Of a DNA stretch of 64,000 nucleotides, positions 36,806 through 45,069 are shown piece after piece. The stretch lies in NCBI RefSeq assembly GCF_017832355.1, contig NZ_JAFIBY010000002.1:248001-312000 (forward strand), read 5' to 3'. The position numbers and the translations under genes are program-made. The notes beneath the pieces were generated by a model. The model saw nothing but the letters and a program-made list of their open reading frames with translations, had not been told where the DNA came from and did no database searches. Origin of the DNA: Serratia sp. PL17. Lineage in GTDB: Bacteria > Pseudomonadota > Gammaproteobacteria > Enterobacterales > Enterobacteriaceae. Within the stretch, counting starts at the first letter, position 1; each line of letters opens with the position of its first letter.

Positions 36806-36829
36806 CATTAATACGTCCGTTTCGTCTCT
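36782..36829. promoter_or_regulatory. Inverted operator repeats between ner and repressor
   Basis: AGAGACAAAAAGGACG (36782-36797) and CGTCCGTTTCGTCTCT (36814-36829) are near-perfect inverted copies. Further copies of AAAAGGACG occur at 36897-36904 (within GGACGTAACGTCC, 36900-36912) and 36928-36936, inside the repressor 5' coding region. The iterated motif fits cooperative operators of the Mu-type repressor and Ner. Confidence 0.65.
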
Positions 36830-36873
36830 TTTGTTTATTAAGTATTCACCCCTTACGTGACAAGGCTCAAGCT

Positions 36874-37680
36874 ATGAAAGAGACAGAGAACAAAGAAAAG
36901 GACGTAACGTCCCTTTCTGGCGGCGAGAAAAGGACGCCAGAGGTAGAGCTTAGCGAAAAATTGCGGGCACCTTGGGTTAGTGCTCAGGATGTCGCTGGCC
37001 TGCCTGACGTTCCAACAACGGCCAGACGGGCGCGAGACCTTTTAGAAAAAGCCACTATGGATAGGCCTTTGTTAAAGCGGAAAAGGAAAGGGACGAAAGC
37101 GACGGAGTATCATGCATCTACGTTACCTATAGCCGCTATACGTGAACTATTACGCCTACAGACTGAAAGCAAAGGTGAGCTAGCTCATGAGCCTTCAAGC
37201 TCTGAGAATGCGCCGAATGCCAGTAGCAATGAATATACGTTCACCGATTTCCTGGATGAGTTCGCCTTAATACCAGGTTATAGAGTTCAGGTTTCTGCTG
37301 GTCATGGTACTGTTGGAGATACAGGAACTGAGCCTTGTCGCCATTTAGCGTTTCGACGCAAGTGGATGAGATACAGAGGTTTTAAGGAAGGTGAGCTAGT
37401 TGTTGTTTGGGCTAAAGGTGATTCGATGGAACCGACGATCAGCAATAACAATACACTACTGATCAATACAGCTAAAACCAGACCTACTGACGGTAATATT
37501 TATGTTATTCGTCAAGAGGATATGCTGTGGGTCAAAAGAATTCAGGTTCTACTTGATGGCTCATGGTTACTGATTAGCGACAACTCATCATATAAGCCCC
37601 TAGAAATCAAACCTGATTCGATGCATAACCTCCAAGTTATCGGACAAGTCGTGAACATTGCAAAGGACATTGGTGACTGA
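36874..37680 (+). CDS. Phage repressor: Mu-type HTH plus S24 peptidase
   Basis: 268 residues. Residues ~28-85 (APWVSAQDVAGLPDVPTTAR, ATEYHASTLP) form the same Mu-type DNA-binding domain as MuA. Residues ~135-268 are a LexA-like S24 peptidase with Ser184 (GDSMEP), Lys221 (WVKRI) and a candidate Ala-Gly cleavage site SAGHG at 141-145. Classical Mu c lacks the peptidase, so this lysogen should be inducible by RecA/SOS. It is transcribed divergently from the early operon. Confidence 0.92.
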   Translation: MKETENKEKDVTSLSGGEKRTPEVELSEKLRAPWVSAQDVAGLPDVPTTARRARDLLEKATMDRPLLKRKRKGTKATEYHASTLPIAAIRELLRLQTESKGELAHEPSSSENAPNASSNEYTFTDFLDEFALIPGYRVQVSAGHGTVGDTGTEPCRHLAFRRKWMRYRGFKEGELVVVWAKGDSMEPTISNNNTLLINTAKTRPTDGNIYVIRQEDMLWVKRIQVLLDGSWLLISDNSSYKPLEIKPDSMHNLQVIGQVVNIAKDIGD

Positions 37681-37912
37681 TTTAAACACCTTTTAAACGA
37701 ACTTATGCAGGTCTTCGCCTTTATCAAATTAAGTGGTCAACTAATTCGATCTGCATTTGTTTTCTCATTTTTGTTCTTGCTGTTTTTTTTGCTCTAACAG
37801 CGCGACTCACTTCCGCAATTCCTTGAGCCATATGGGTTTGCTATCCCACTTGTTCCCGAAAATTTCCGCCAATTCCCTTATTTCCCTTTATCATTCTTAC
37901 TGACCCATAACA
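37681..37912. other. Prophage left end (transposase-binding region)
   Basis: 232 bases without a credible gene between the repressor stop and the phage border. Read inward from 37912 it begins TGTTATGGGTCAGTAAGAAT, comparable to Mu left end TGTATTGATT, with several AGGGAA-like repeats within 80 bases that may be MuA sites. Confidence 0.75.
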
Positions 37913-37917
37913 ATGGC
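37913..37917. repeat. 5-bp target-site duplication (left copy)
   Basis: ATGGC, identical to 4822-4826, lies directly outside the prophage terminal CA. Confidence 0.9.
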
Positions 37918-39271
37918 CCTGACGCACCAGTTTTGTCGCTTCAACAGGATCGTTAACCCCTGGCACTTTGCCATCGCGAATTTTGTTCTGCATAGTTTCA
38001 AGTGCTTTTGCATACTGGTCTTTAGGCACTTCAAGCTGCATCGGTGTGCCGTTACTGTCATAGTAACGATACTGACCATTCTGCCCATCAAAACCCGCCC
38101 CTACGCTGCGCGCTGCAGTCGCACAATACTTTGTTTGGATCTCAGTACCATTAACCAGCCTATCTGCTCCATTTTTTGCATTGTCGTCACCGAGAATATG
38201 TGAGTCTTTCAGACGTGCTTTGTCGACCAGATGATTTCCTCGTTCAGCTGCAAAACCATGTCCTTGTCCACCCGTAGCAAACATTTTTTCATTGGTATTC
38301 CAGACTTCTGGCAACGTCATGAGTATCAGGCCATTCATCGCTGCGCTGGAAATAAACTCAGCCTGTGGTCTCTCATGGATTTCCAGACATAGTTTTTCAG
38401 TTTCCCGACAGACATCAGAGCAATACCATTCATGGTTTACGTGCTCAGTACCATTCACACTTCTAATATCACTCAAACCGCATGATGTGCAGGTACAAAG
38501 TTCATCTACATAGTGGAATGAGACAAATTTTCGTCCGTCTGAAAACGAATAATAACTCCCACAATCGAGATAACGATTCAGGAGATCATCGTTTGCAGCG
38601 GAAGGTAAATTTAGTCGATTGGCGAAAAGGCTTTTCAGCTCATCGGAAGAGTGAGTTAGCTTGCTGTTTAATCGTTCATTGAATTCAGCCATTTTTGTTT
38701 CATACCAGGCATCATTCAATAACCAGTTTTCGCCCGCCAATTCTTGTTCACGCGTATCGCCCTGCAAAATATATTGCGAGACCAGCTTCAGATAAATACT
38801 TTCGATTAATTCTGCTGAGAGGTTACTTCCTTGTTTTAGCTCTGCCAGCCATCCTCGGCTATTGATTGCTTTTTGTTCCTTCAATCCTTCGTTGATAGCA
38901 ATCGCTAATTTCTTGAGTTCCTGAATCTGATTTGCCGCATAGAACTGCGTCAGCAAGGCTGCTATCCAGTAAAGCAAACCAGCCCACCACATTAGCGAAG
39001 ATGAGATATTGTATTGCCATGCGATAAATGGAGTTGCAGCAGAACAGGTCATCAAAAAATAAGAAGTATAGAAACAGCAATAATACTCATTAATTTTCCT
39101 GGCAATGTCGGCTGATGTAAGCCCATTTCTCAGAATTGCTCTGGTTTGCACGGGCAGCGCTAGCAGGCCTCCAGCAAATGCGGCAGTTAAAATGAACTTC
39201 ATTGAGTCAAAGGTATGGGCTTCATAGGCGATATGTTTGCCGTCAAGCCCCCACATAAAGCTAATGATCAT
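37913..39271 (-). pseudogene. 5' fragment of the prophage-split membrane/nuclease-like gene
   Basis: Encodes residues 1-453 of the reconstructed 767-residue protein. As it stands it reads 23 codons into the phage end and stops at 37841. The ATG at 39271 overlaps the preceding stop (ATGA), so it is chosen over the TTG at 39298. Three membrane segments (~24-41, 63-85, 91-113) are followed by a helical region, then a Cys cluster (CTCTSC at 259-264, C-x3-C at 284-288) likely to bind zinc, then the domain shared with the 483-residue neighbour: HGFAAE (338-343), ADRLVNGTEIQTKY (369-382) and GTPMQLEVPKD. Inactive or altered here. Confidence 0.88.
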
Positions 39272-39486
39272 GCCAGAAATGACCAGTGGAACACCCAACG
39301 ACCAGCGTAGGCGAAGCGCAAAGATATGTGCTCCACAATATAACCTGCTAATAGCGGTGGTCCTGCTACAATCAGTACCCCTAGACCTAATACCACACCC
39401 AGAATATTGAGCGATGCCCGAAATAACGTTTTAATAATAACAAACCCTATAACCAGAAGAATTAATACACCAATTATCTGTAGCAT
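39268..39486 (-). CDS. Small membrane protein of the WYL operon
   Basis: 72 residues with two long hydrophobic segments (IIGVLILLVIGFVIIKTLF and ILGVVLGLGVLIVAGPPLLA). Its stop overlaps the start of the split gene by four bases, so the two are probably made together and may form a membrane complex. Not recognised. Confidence 0.7.
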   Translation of the reverse strand: MLQIIGVLILLVIGFVIIKTLFRASLNILGVVLGLGVLIVAGPPLLAGYIVEHISLRFAYAGRWVFHWSFLA

Positions 39487-39525
39487 TATTATTTTTATCC
39501 TTTTTTTAACCGTTTCATCCCGGCA

Positions 39526-40977
39526 TCACGCCATCATAAAGGCGTCCAAATCATCCGCATTTTTAATGATTTTGTTTTTCTCTACTCCATAGGCCTGAGC
39601 AAGTGTAATGCTCGCCTCGAGTAATTTACGGTTATTTTCAACATTGAAAGCTGCTGCTGTCAGTTCACCTAATGCCGTGAATTCGGACAAGATGCGCTTG
39701 AGTGCCTGCCGCTCAATGTCATTCAAGCGAAGAGTAAAATGGTCCATTCTGGCTTGCAGAGCCTGGCGGGCTTTGCTGTCCAAATTTTTGGCTACGGTGA
39801 CCATGAACTTCCCGGAGATAGAGCCAATCACTGCTCCCAGCACAGGAACAGGGATTAACGCTTGGCCTGCAATGGCCATTGCACCAACAATGGCGGACTC
39901 GGCACAAACAATGAGCCCGAGCTCGGTAAACTCATCAAGATCTATTTCACCCTGCTGGTAAGATAAGGCAAGGCTTCCAACCCCCTTGGCGGCGGTGACA
40001 AGTGCGCTGGCGAATGGTGCTCCCATCGAGGCATAGTTGGTAAGGGTATAAATCGCTCCAGCGGATACACCTCCAATGGCTGCACCTTTTAGCGTATCCA
40101 GCCCCACGTCCTGCCAGTCTTGTGTATCGAACTCACCACAAAAAATATTTTTACCGTCACGGTACTTGCGGTATATCCCCGTTCCGAGAGCAAAAGCGCC
40201 CCCGAAAGCTGCCCCCATAACTGTCGCCCGCATCGCTTCGTTCAGCGAAGGCTGGTGATCCTCGATAATTTCAGCTTTTTTAGTCTCGTTCTGCTTACCT
40301 AATTCCTGATCATGCTTATCAAGTGTTTCGTCGATTTTCCCCCATTGAACGTCTTTGTAATCGGAAACACCTGGGCGCACGACATCGGCAAATGGTCGCC
40401 CCGTCGCGCTTTCAATATCGGCAACTTTATCCTTAATAGCCTGTAATGTTTTTTCGCTCAATCCCTCTACCGGCTTCCCGTCAATGACGTCCTGGATGGT
40501 CTGCCAGGTATCTTTCGGGATATGGTAAAACGGCTCACCCTTTGTGAAGTCGGGATAGGTTTCCATGTGCTTCAGGACATGCGTTAGATTGTTATTAATG
40601 CCGTTTATAAATTTTGACTGTACTTCAATACCATCAATCTTGTAGTCCGCAGGGGCGGTGCGACCCACCCCGTTAAATGTTGCACCTAAAGCCGACTCAT
40701 CAACCAATCCTTTATCGATCGCCTGGCGTGCATTGCGCACGCCCACCTCAAGTTGTTCAGCAATCTCACCGTGCTTGGTACTCATCGAACCCAGAATGTT
40801 ATTAGGTGACGCAATAAAATCACGCACCTTCTGCATCTGTTCGCCAGCGAAAGAAAAGGCGCTATCCTGCTGCGCCAACTTAAGCCATTCATCTTTGATG
40901 CGGGCCTGATTGAGGGCATCAACCGCACTGCCGATAACCTGATCGCCGACCGCATCATGACTATTTAAACTGTTCAT
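39526..40977 (-). CDS. Glycine-rich protein with candidate nuclease motif
   Basis: 483 residues, not recognised. Residues ~65-170 carry HGEIAE (69-74), ADYKIDGIEVQSKF (110-123) and GEPFYHIPKDTW, the same three motifs in the same order as in the split 767-residue protein. D111-x6-E118-x-Q-x-K122 resembles the PD-(D/E)xK core of restriction-like nucleases. Residues ~250-400 contain several Gly/Ala-rich hydrophobic segments; the C-terminus is helical. Its start shares one base with the 281-residue gene stop (TAATG). Confidence 0.8.
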   Translation of the reverse strand: MNSLNSHDAVGDQVIGSAVDALNQARIKDEWLKLAQQDSAFSFAGEQMQKVRDFIASPNNILGSMSTKHGEIAEQLEVGVRNARQAIDKGLVDESALGATFNGVGRTAPADYKIDGIEVQSKFINGINNNLTHVLKHMETYPDFTKGEPFYHIPKDTWQTIQDVIDGKPVEGLSEKTLQAIKDKVADIESATGRPFADVVRPGVSDYKDVQWGKIDETLDKHDQELGKQNETKKAEIIEDHQPSLNEAMRATVMGAAFGGAFALGTGIYRKYRDGKNIFCGEFDTQDWQDVGLDTLKGAAIGGVSAGAIYTLTNYASMGAPFASALVTAAKGVGSLALSYQQGEIDLDEFTELGLIVCAESAIVGAMAIAGQALIPVPVLGAVIGSISGKFMVTVAKNLDSKARQALQARMDHFTLRLNDIERQALKRILSEFTALGELTAAAFNVENNRKLLEASITLAQAYGVEKNKIIKNADDLDAFMMA

Positions 40978-41822
40978 TACTGGATTTTCTTGTTGATCAA
41001 TTTTGATAACGCATTGATATGGTTAATCAACGCCCCTAGCTGATCTTTCTGATGCGCATTGAACTGGCTATAGTCTCGCGGCGCGGTCTTTTCCAGTGCA
41101 TCGACGATGCTTTCAGTGCCATGATAATGCTCTGACGTTAACACCTTCAGTTCCTGAGCTCCGCGTTCCATCACTCTCAATTCGCTGGTTTTGGCGCGAA
41201 CCTGACGATCTTCGCGCTGAGCTTCGTCAATGATTTTTCCATTCTTACGACGAGCCAGTAAGGTGCCACCTGCAATGCCTACTGCGCCAATTCCCCAACC
41301 GACTGGACCTGCTAACGCCAGCAATGCGCCTCCTGCAGACATGCCTCCACCACCCGCTGCAAGCGCACCACCACCAAGCCATGCCAGTGCAGCATTCGTT
41401 GCCGCCGCGCCGCTTAAAGTTGCAATGGCTGTCCCGGTCGAGGCCGTACCAAAAGTCGTAGCAATGGCCAGTGCTGCCGTAGGGGCAAATGCTGCGACTC
41501 CCGCTCCGACAGCAACCCCTGCGGCAGCGGTCCCTTTACCAACGTGTGATGTTCGGTATTCTTCTTCCAGTTTTTCGACGACGTTATCGAACTCAGCAAT
41601 TTCCGCTTTCAGTTCGCTCCAGGATTTATCAAATTCTTTGGGTTTATTCGCCAGTCGGTTTACAAAGCTTTCACCACGAGTAATCAAATTTTTACTGCAC
41701 TTTTGGCGCAGCAAAAAGAGCGCAGTGATCTCCTCCTGAGTATCTTTTGCCTGTGCTTCATATTGGTTAGTTGCTCGGGTGAGACTGGCTAATGCTTCTT
41801 TTCTTTCTGAACCGCGTAGCAT
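40977..41822 (-). CDS. Glycine-zipper membrane protein with coiled coil
   Basis: 281 residues, not recognised. The first ~90 residues are a charged coiled coil. Residues ~94-195 are nearly all Gly, Ala, Thr and Val in three or four hydrophobic hairpins (AAAGVAVGAGVAAFAPTAAL, LAGPVGWGIGAVGIAGGTLL). A helical C-terminus follows. The layout recalls pore-forming or membrane-inserting proteins. It begins three bases after the WYL regulator. Confidence 0.78.
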   Translation of the reverse strand: MLRGSERKEALASLTRATNQYEAQAKDTQEEITALFLLRQKCSKNLITRGESFVNRLANKPKEFDKSWSELKAEIAEFDNVVEKLEEEYRTSHVGKGTAAAGVAVGAGVAAFAPTAALAIATTFGTASTGTAIATLSGAAATNAALAWLGGGALAAGGGGMSAGGALLALAGPVGWGIGAVGIAGGTLLARRKNGKIIDEAQREDRQVRAKTSELRVMERGAQELKVLTSEHYHGTESIVDALEKTAPRDYSQFNAHQKDQLGALINHINALSKLINKKIQ

Positions 41823-41825
41823 GAT

Positions 41826-42734
41826 TTACTCCTGTTGCATGTCGTCAAAAATAGCCATGCCGTATTTTGTTTCCATTTCAGCCATCTGTTGATTGAGCTT
41901 CTGCTGAAAACGATGTTGCAGGCTAATAGGGGAAATAATAATGAGATTGGGTAACCAGTATCGTAATAGAGGGAAGAGCTGGTTTTCGTGCGCCATTTCG
42001 GTTTGCACAATCAAATCACCGTTTGATTCTTGTCGTATTAATTTCTGCGCAGGTAATAAGTTGCGGCGCTGAAAGTAGTAGCTAACCTCGGCTGCGATTT
42101 TGACGTGTACCGTCTGCTTATTCAGAGAAAACCAGACATCATCTTCTTCAGCAAAGTACTGAGTTATATACAGCTCTGGCGTAAAATGTACGGGAGTAAG
42201 ATTCAGCCAGCGAATTTTACTGAGCTGATAACCCTTCACATTTCCTCTATCCACAGCACCGAGATACCAGACACCTTTTATGTTAATGAGCTTATAAGGG
42301 GCAACGGTACGGAGTTTGTCTTTATAGTGAAATTCGCAAATGTTGTTTTCGCGAATCGCTTTATCAAACAGACTAAAGTTATTCTCAAGTACTCTCTGAG
42401 CCTCAGGATCACTCGGTAGAGAACGGATACTTAACGACGTTAAATCAGGCTGGGAGAAGAGTTTTTTTGCGGGAAATAACGCTTCCATACCTAAAATACG
42501 GACGAGGTTTTGTAGTTCTTTTAGTGATTGAGGTTTGGCATAAGCAGGTGCCAGTCTGTAAATACCATCGCCATTATGGATAATACGATCGCCCAAACGG
42601 TTAAGATCCCGATACAAGGTGCGTTCGCTGATTTTGAATTCGTTCATCAACTTTTGGCGAGACACAAAACCGTATTGATAAAGTTCTGAGATAATGACGG
42701 TTATTCTCTGTACCATGACTTCATGCCCGCTCAT
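41826..42734 (-). CDS. WYL-domain transcription regulator
   Basis: 302 residues. N-terminal DeoR/HTH_11-type winged helix (YGFVSRQKLMNEFKISERTL-YRDLNRLG), then a WYL domain whose core reads VAPYKLINIKGVWYLGAVD. Such regulators sense small ligands or single-stranded DNA and often control defence genes. AGGGAAG lies before the ATG. It heads the five-gene operon and a perfect palindrome lies just upstream. Confidence 0.9.
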   Translation of the reverse strand: MSGHEVMVQRITVIISELYQYGFVSRQKLMNEFKISERTLYRDLNRLGDRIIHNGDGIYRLAPAYAKPQSLKELQNLVRILGMEALFPAKKLFSQPDLTSLSIRSLPSDPEAQRVLENNFSLFDKAIRENNICEFHYKDKLRTVAPYKLINIKGVWYLGAVDRGNVKGYQLSKIRWLNLTPVHFTPELYITQYFAEEDDVWFSLNKQTVHVKIAAEVSYYFQRRNLLPAQKLIRQESNGDLIVQTEMAHENQLFPLLRYWLPNLIIISPISLQHRFQQKLNQQMAEMETKYGMAIFDDMQQE

Positions 42735-42772
42735 AAGTCTTCCCTTGATAGCTTTTCCCTGATGGTAATCTT

Positions 42773-42799
42773 ACTTACTGACAGGTTATGTCAGTAAGT
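42773..42799. promoter_or_regulatory. Perfect palindrome upstream of the WYL gene
   Basis: ACTTACTGACA (42773-42783), loop GGTTA, TGTCAGTAAGT (42789-42799). 39 bases before the WYL start codon, a fitting place for an autoregulatory operator. Confidence 0.65.
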
Positions 42800-42905
42800 G
42801 ACAGAAAAATGGAGAGCCTCCTCTTTCTATATTGGCACAAAAACAGTTTTTCTTAAAAATTTCATGCATCAATGTTGCACCCGATGCAACCCGGTAAACA
42901 TGAGA

Positions 42906-44024
42906 CTAATTGCTCTCTGCGGACAATCCATCATAATTGACAAATTGTCCTTTAAAATTAATGACCTGATTGGAAGGTGTGTAGTCCACATCGGAGAGCG
43001 ACTCATCGCAACGGGCAATCGACGGGTCGCTAATTTTCATCCATTCTGAAAATGTTTCCAGAAAACGTAAGCCGCTGTGTTGTACCGGGATGATAACTCT
43101 TTCTGTTTGATTTCTGTCGACGGTGAAAAATGGCACGTCGTAATTCTCGCGGGTTTTATCTCCGTGCGTTAAGTAAGCATTTGCCTTGTCTTTGTTGATG
43201 TATGACAGTCCGTGATCCGAAAAATACATCATGGACCAGTCGCCGCCGTGATGCTCTGCCATGTCATGGATCTGTCCCAGCAGCTTGTCAGTCATAGCGA
43301 TGGATTTGATATAGCATGATATTTCTTTGGCACCCGCATCGATATCATACTGATCTCGTGTTCTCATACAGGCCTGCGGATGTGACCCCATCAGGTGCAG
43401 TACGATGAATTTTTTTCCATCGCCCTGTTTCAGTGCGGTTTTAAGTTGCGGCAACAACTGATCATCCGGGGAATACGTCCTGTCATCAGAGCTGGCTGAT
43501 TTAGTAAAATAAGGATGGTCTGCAGTTTCTCCTATTAATGCCACGGGTGAGTCAAAATGACCTTTCCTGCCCTGATTTGAAATCCACCAGGTTTCAAATC
43601 CGGCGCGTGAAGCGAGCGTAACGATATTGTTATTCAGTTCGGTCACATTGCCCTGACTACGGGCCGGTGTGTTGGTCAGGGAAAGCATGGTAGACGGCCC
43701 GGCAGAGATATAATGGGTAAACAGCGTGGCTGGGGTATTATCAAGCCATGGCGTGTTGAGATACTTTCCCCCGAAGGCATGCAGATAATCGCGGCGTACG
43801 CTTTCCCCGATAACCAGAATGTAGGTTTTATGCTGACCCTGTAAAGAGACTGGCTTCCAGACACTGCCCGTGGTCATGATTCTGGCGAAGTACTGATTGT
43901 TGTCACGTACTACTAGGTAAGACGTATAGATGTCATGAACAAAGCGTACCTCGGGTAATCCACTGCTGAGCAGCCGTCCCTGTCTGAGTGGGGACCAGAA
44001 CGCAGAAGCAACGAAGAATATCAC
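42906..44024 (-). pseudogene. Truncated phosphoethanolamine transferase (EptA/CptA-like)
   Basis: 372 residues. TYILVIGESVRRDYLHAFGG, GPSTMLSLTNT, VLHLMGSHPQACMR and YFSDHGLS are the periplasmic sulfatase-fold catalytic domain that puts phosphoethanolamine on lipid A or core sugars. The family has about five N-terminal membrane segments; here only part of one remains, and the frame is closed by a TGA just upstream (~44061-44063). So the 5' ~150-200 codons are missing and the product would not be membrane-anchored. Adjoins carbonic anhydrase. Confidence 0.78.
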
Positions 44025-44209
44025 CAGAAAACTGTAGATGCTCCGCGTGACGGAGGCGTTTTTCCATCAACGGATTGCCGGATCTCGTCATTGCCACTTT
44101 TGCAGGCCGTTGTGCAGTTGCTTCTTGTTCATTTCCGCCAAAGAGATGCTGGACTAACCGGGAGTGATGATTATCATGTTATCGATACTACCGATCCAGA
44201 GAGCGTGTT

Positions 44210-44845
44210 ATGCAACATATCATTGAAGGTTTCCTCAGCTTCCAGAAAGAGATTTTCCCTCAGCGTAAGGAACTCTTCCGCAGCCTTGCCTCCAGCCAGA
44301 ACCCTAAAGCGCTTTTTATTTCGTGTTCTGACAGCCGCCTGGTGCCCGAGCTTGTGACTCAGCAAGATCCGGGGCAGCTTTTCGTTATCCGTAACGCAGG
44401 CAACATCGTTCCTTCCTTTGGCCCGGAACCGGGCGGGGTGTCGGCGACCATCGAATACGCGGTAGTGGCACTGGGCGTCACGGATATCGTGATTTGCGGG
44501 CACTCGAACTGCGGCGCCATGAAGGCGATAGCCTCTTGTCAGTGCCTTGACCCGATGCCTGCTGTAGCCCACTGGCTGCACTACGCGGACGCGGCCAAAG
44601 CGGTGGTAGAGAAGAAAACCTGGGATAACGAAATCGACAAAGTTAATGCTATGGTCGAAGAGAACGTCATCGCCCAGCTAAATAACATTAAGACTCACCC
44701 GTCCGTTGCCGTGGGCCTGCGCAACAACGGCCTGCGCTTGCACGGCTGGGTTTACGACATCGAAAGTGGCGAGATCCGCACGCTGGATAAAAATACGAAG
44801 AATTTCGTGTCACTGGCGGATAACCCCGCCGTTCATTTCGAATAA
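44210..44845 (+). CDS. cynT: Beta-class carbonic anhydrase
   Basis: 211 residues. Zinc ligands and active-site residues are all in place: Cys39-Ser-Asp41-Ser-Arg43, His98 and Cys101 (GHSNCGAM). It converts CO2 and bicarbonate in the cytoplasm. The CynT name rests on overall likeness; it stands alone, without cynS nearby. A strong terminator follows. Confidence 0.9.
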   Translation: MQHIIEGFLSFQKEIFPQRKELFRSLASSQNPKALFISCSDSRLVPELVTQQDPGQLFVIRNAGNIVPSFGPEPGGVSATIEYAVVALGVTDIVICGHSNCGAMKAIASCQCLDPMPAVAHWLHYADAAKAVVEKKTWDNEIDKVNAMVEENVIAQLNNIKTHPSVAVGLRNNGLRLHGWVYDIESGEIRTLDKNTKNFVSLADNPAVHFE

Positions 44846-44874
44846 CGTGATACCTGGTCTTGGCTATGAAATTG

Positions 44875-44900
44875 AATCCACGCTTCGGCGTGGATTTTTT
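44875..44900 (+). terminator. Terminator of the carbonic anhydrase gene
   Basis: Nine-base-pair stem AATCCACGC / GCGTGGATT with a TTCG tetraloop and a run of T. Confidence 0.92.
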
Positions 44901-45069
44901 ATGGGGTAGTTACTTGCTCCCCGTTGATTAGCACACCTCGATCTTAATAATGTTTTCATTAGCAAAGCGCGGGCAGAGGATGATGTGGGGAACAGATGAT
45001 CCTTTTCTAGACCCCTCTCTTTAAACACCATCCTCGAACACTTCTACTCAAATAGTTTTTAAACAATGG

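Larger units (their letters stand above)
4827..37912. mobile_element. Mu-like transposable prophage, 33,086 bp
   Basis: Both ends, read inward, begin TGTT. The right end (TGTTGCGCGTCGCGAAAAA...) aligns base for base with much of the phage Mu right end as I remember it, including the CGAAAAA and AAAGCG-TTCA parts of the transposase sites. The 5-bp duplication and the in-frame rejoining of the flanking gene fix the borders. Gene order is that of Mu: repressor and Ner divergent, A, B, early genes, GemA, Mor, lysis, terminase, portal, F, I/Z, T, tail sheath and tube, tape measure, baseplate, fibres. No gin invertase and no mom modification gene are visible. All essential modules look intact. Confidence 0.95.

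Noticed and set aside
37723-37830. A short basic minus-strand peptide starting MAQGIAEVSR in the prophage left end
   Set aside because: On exact reading it stops after about 21 codons, has no ribosome site and lies in the transposase-binding region.
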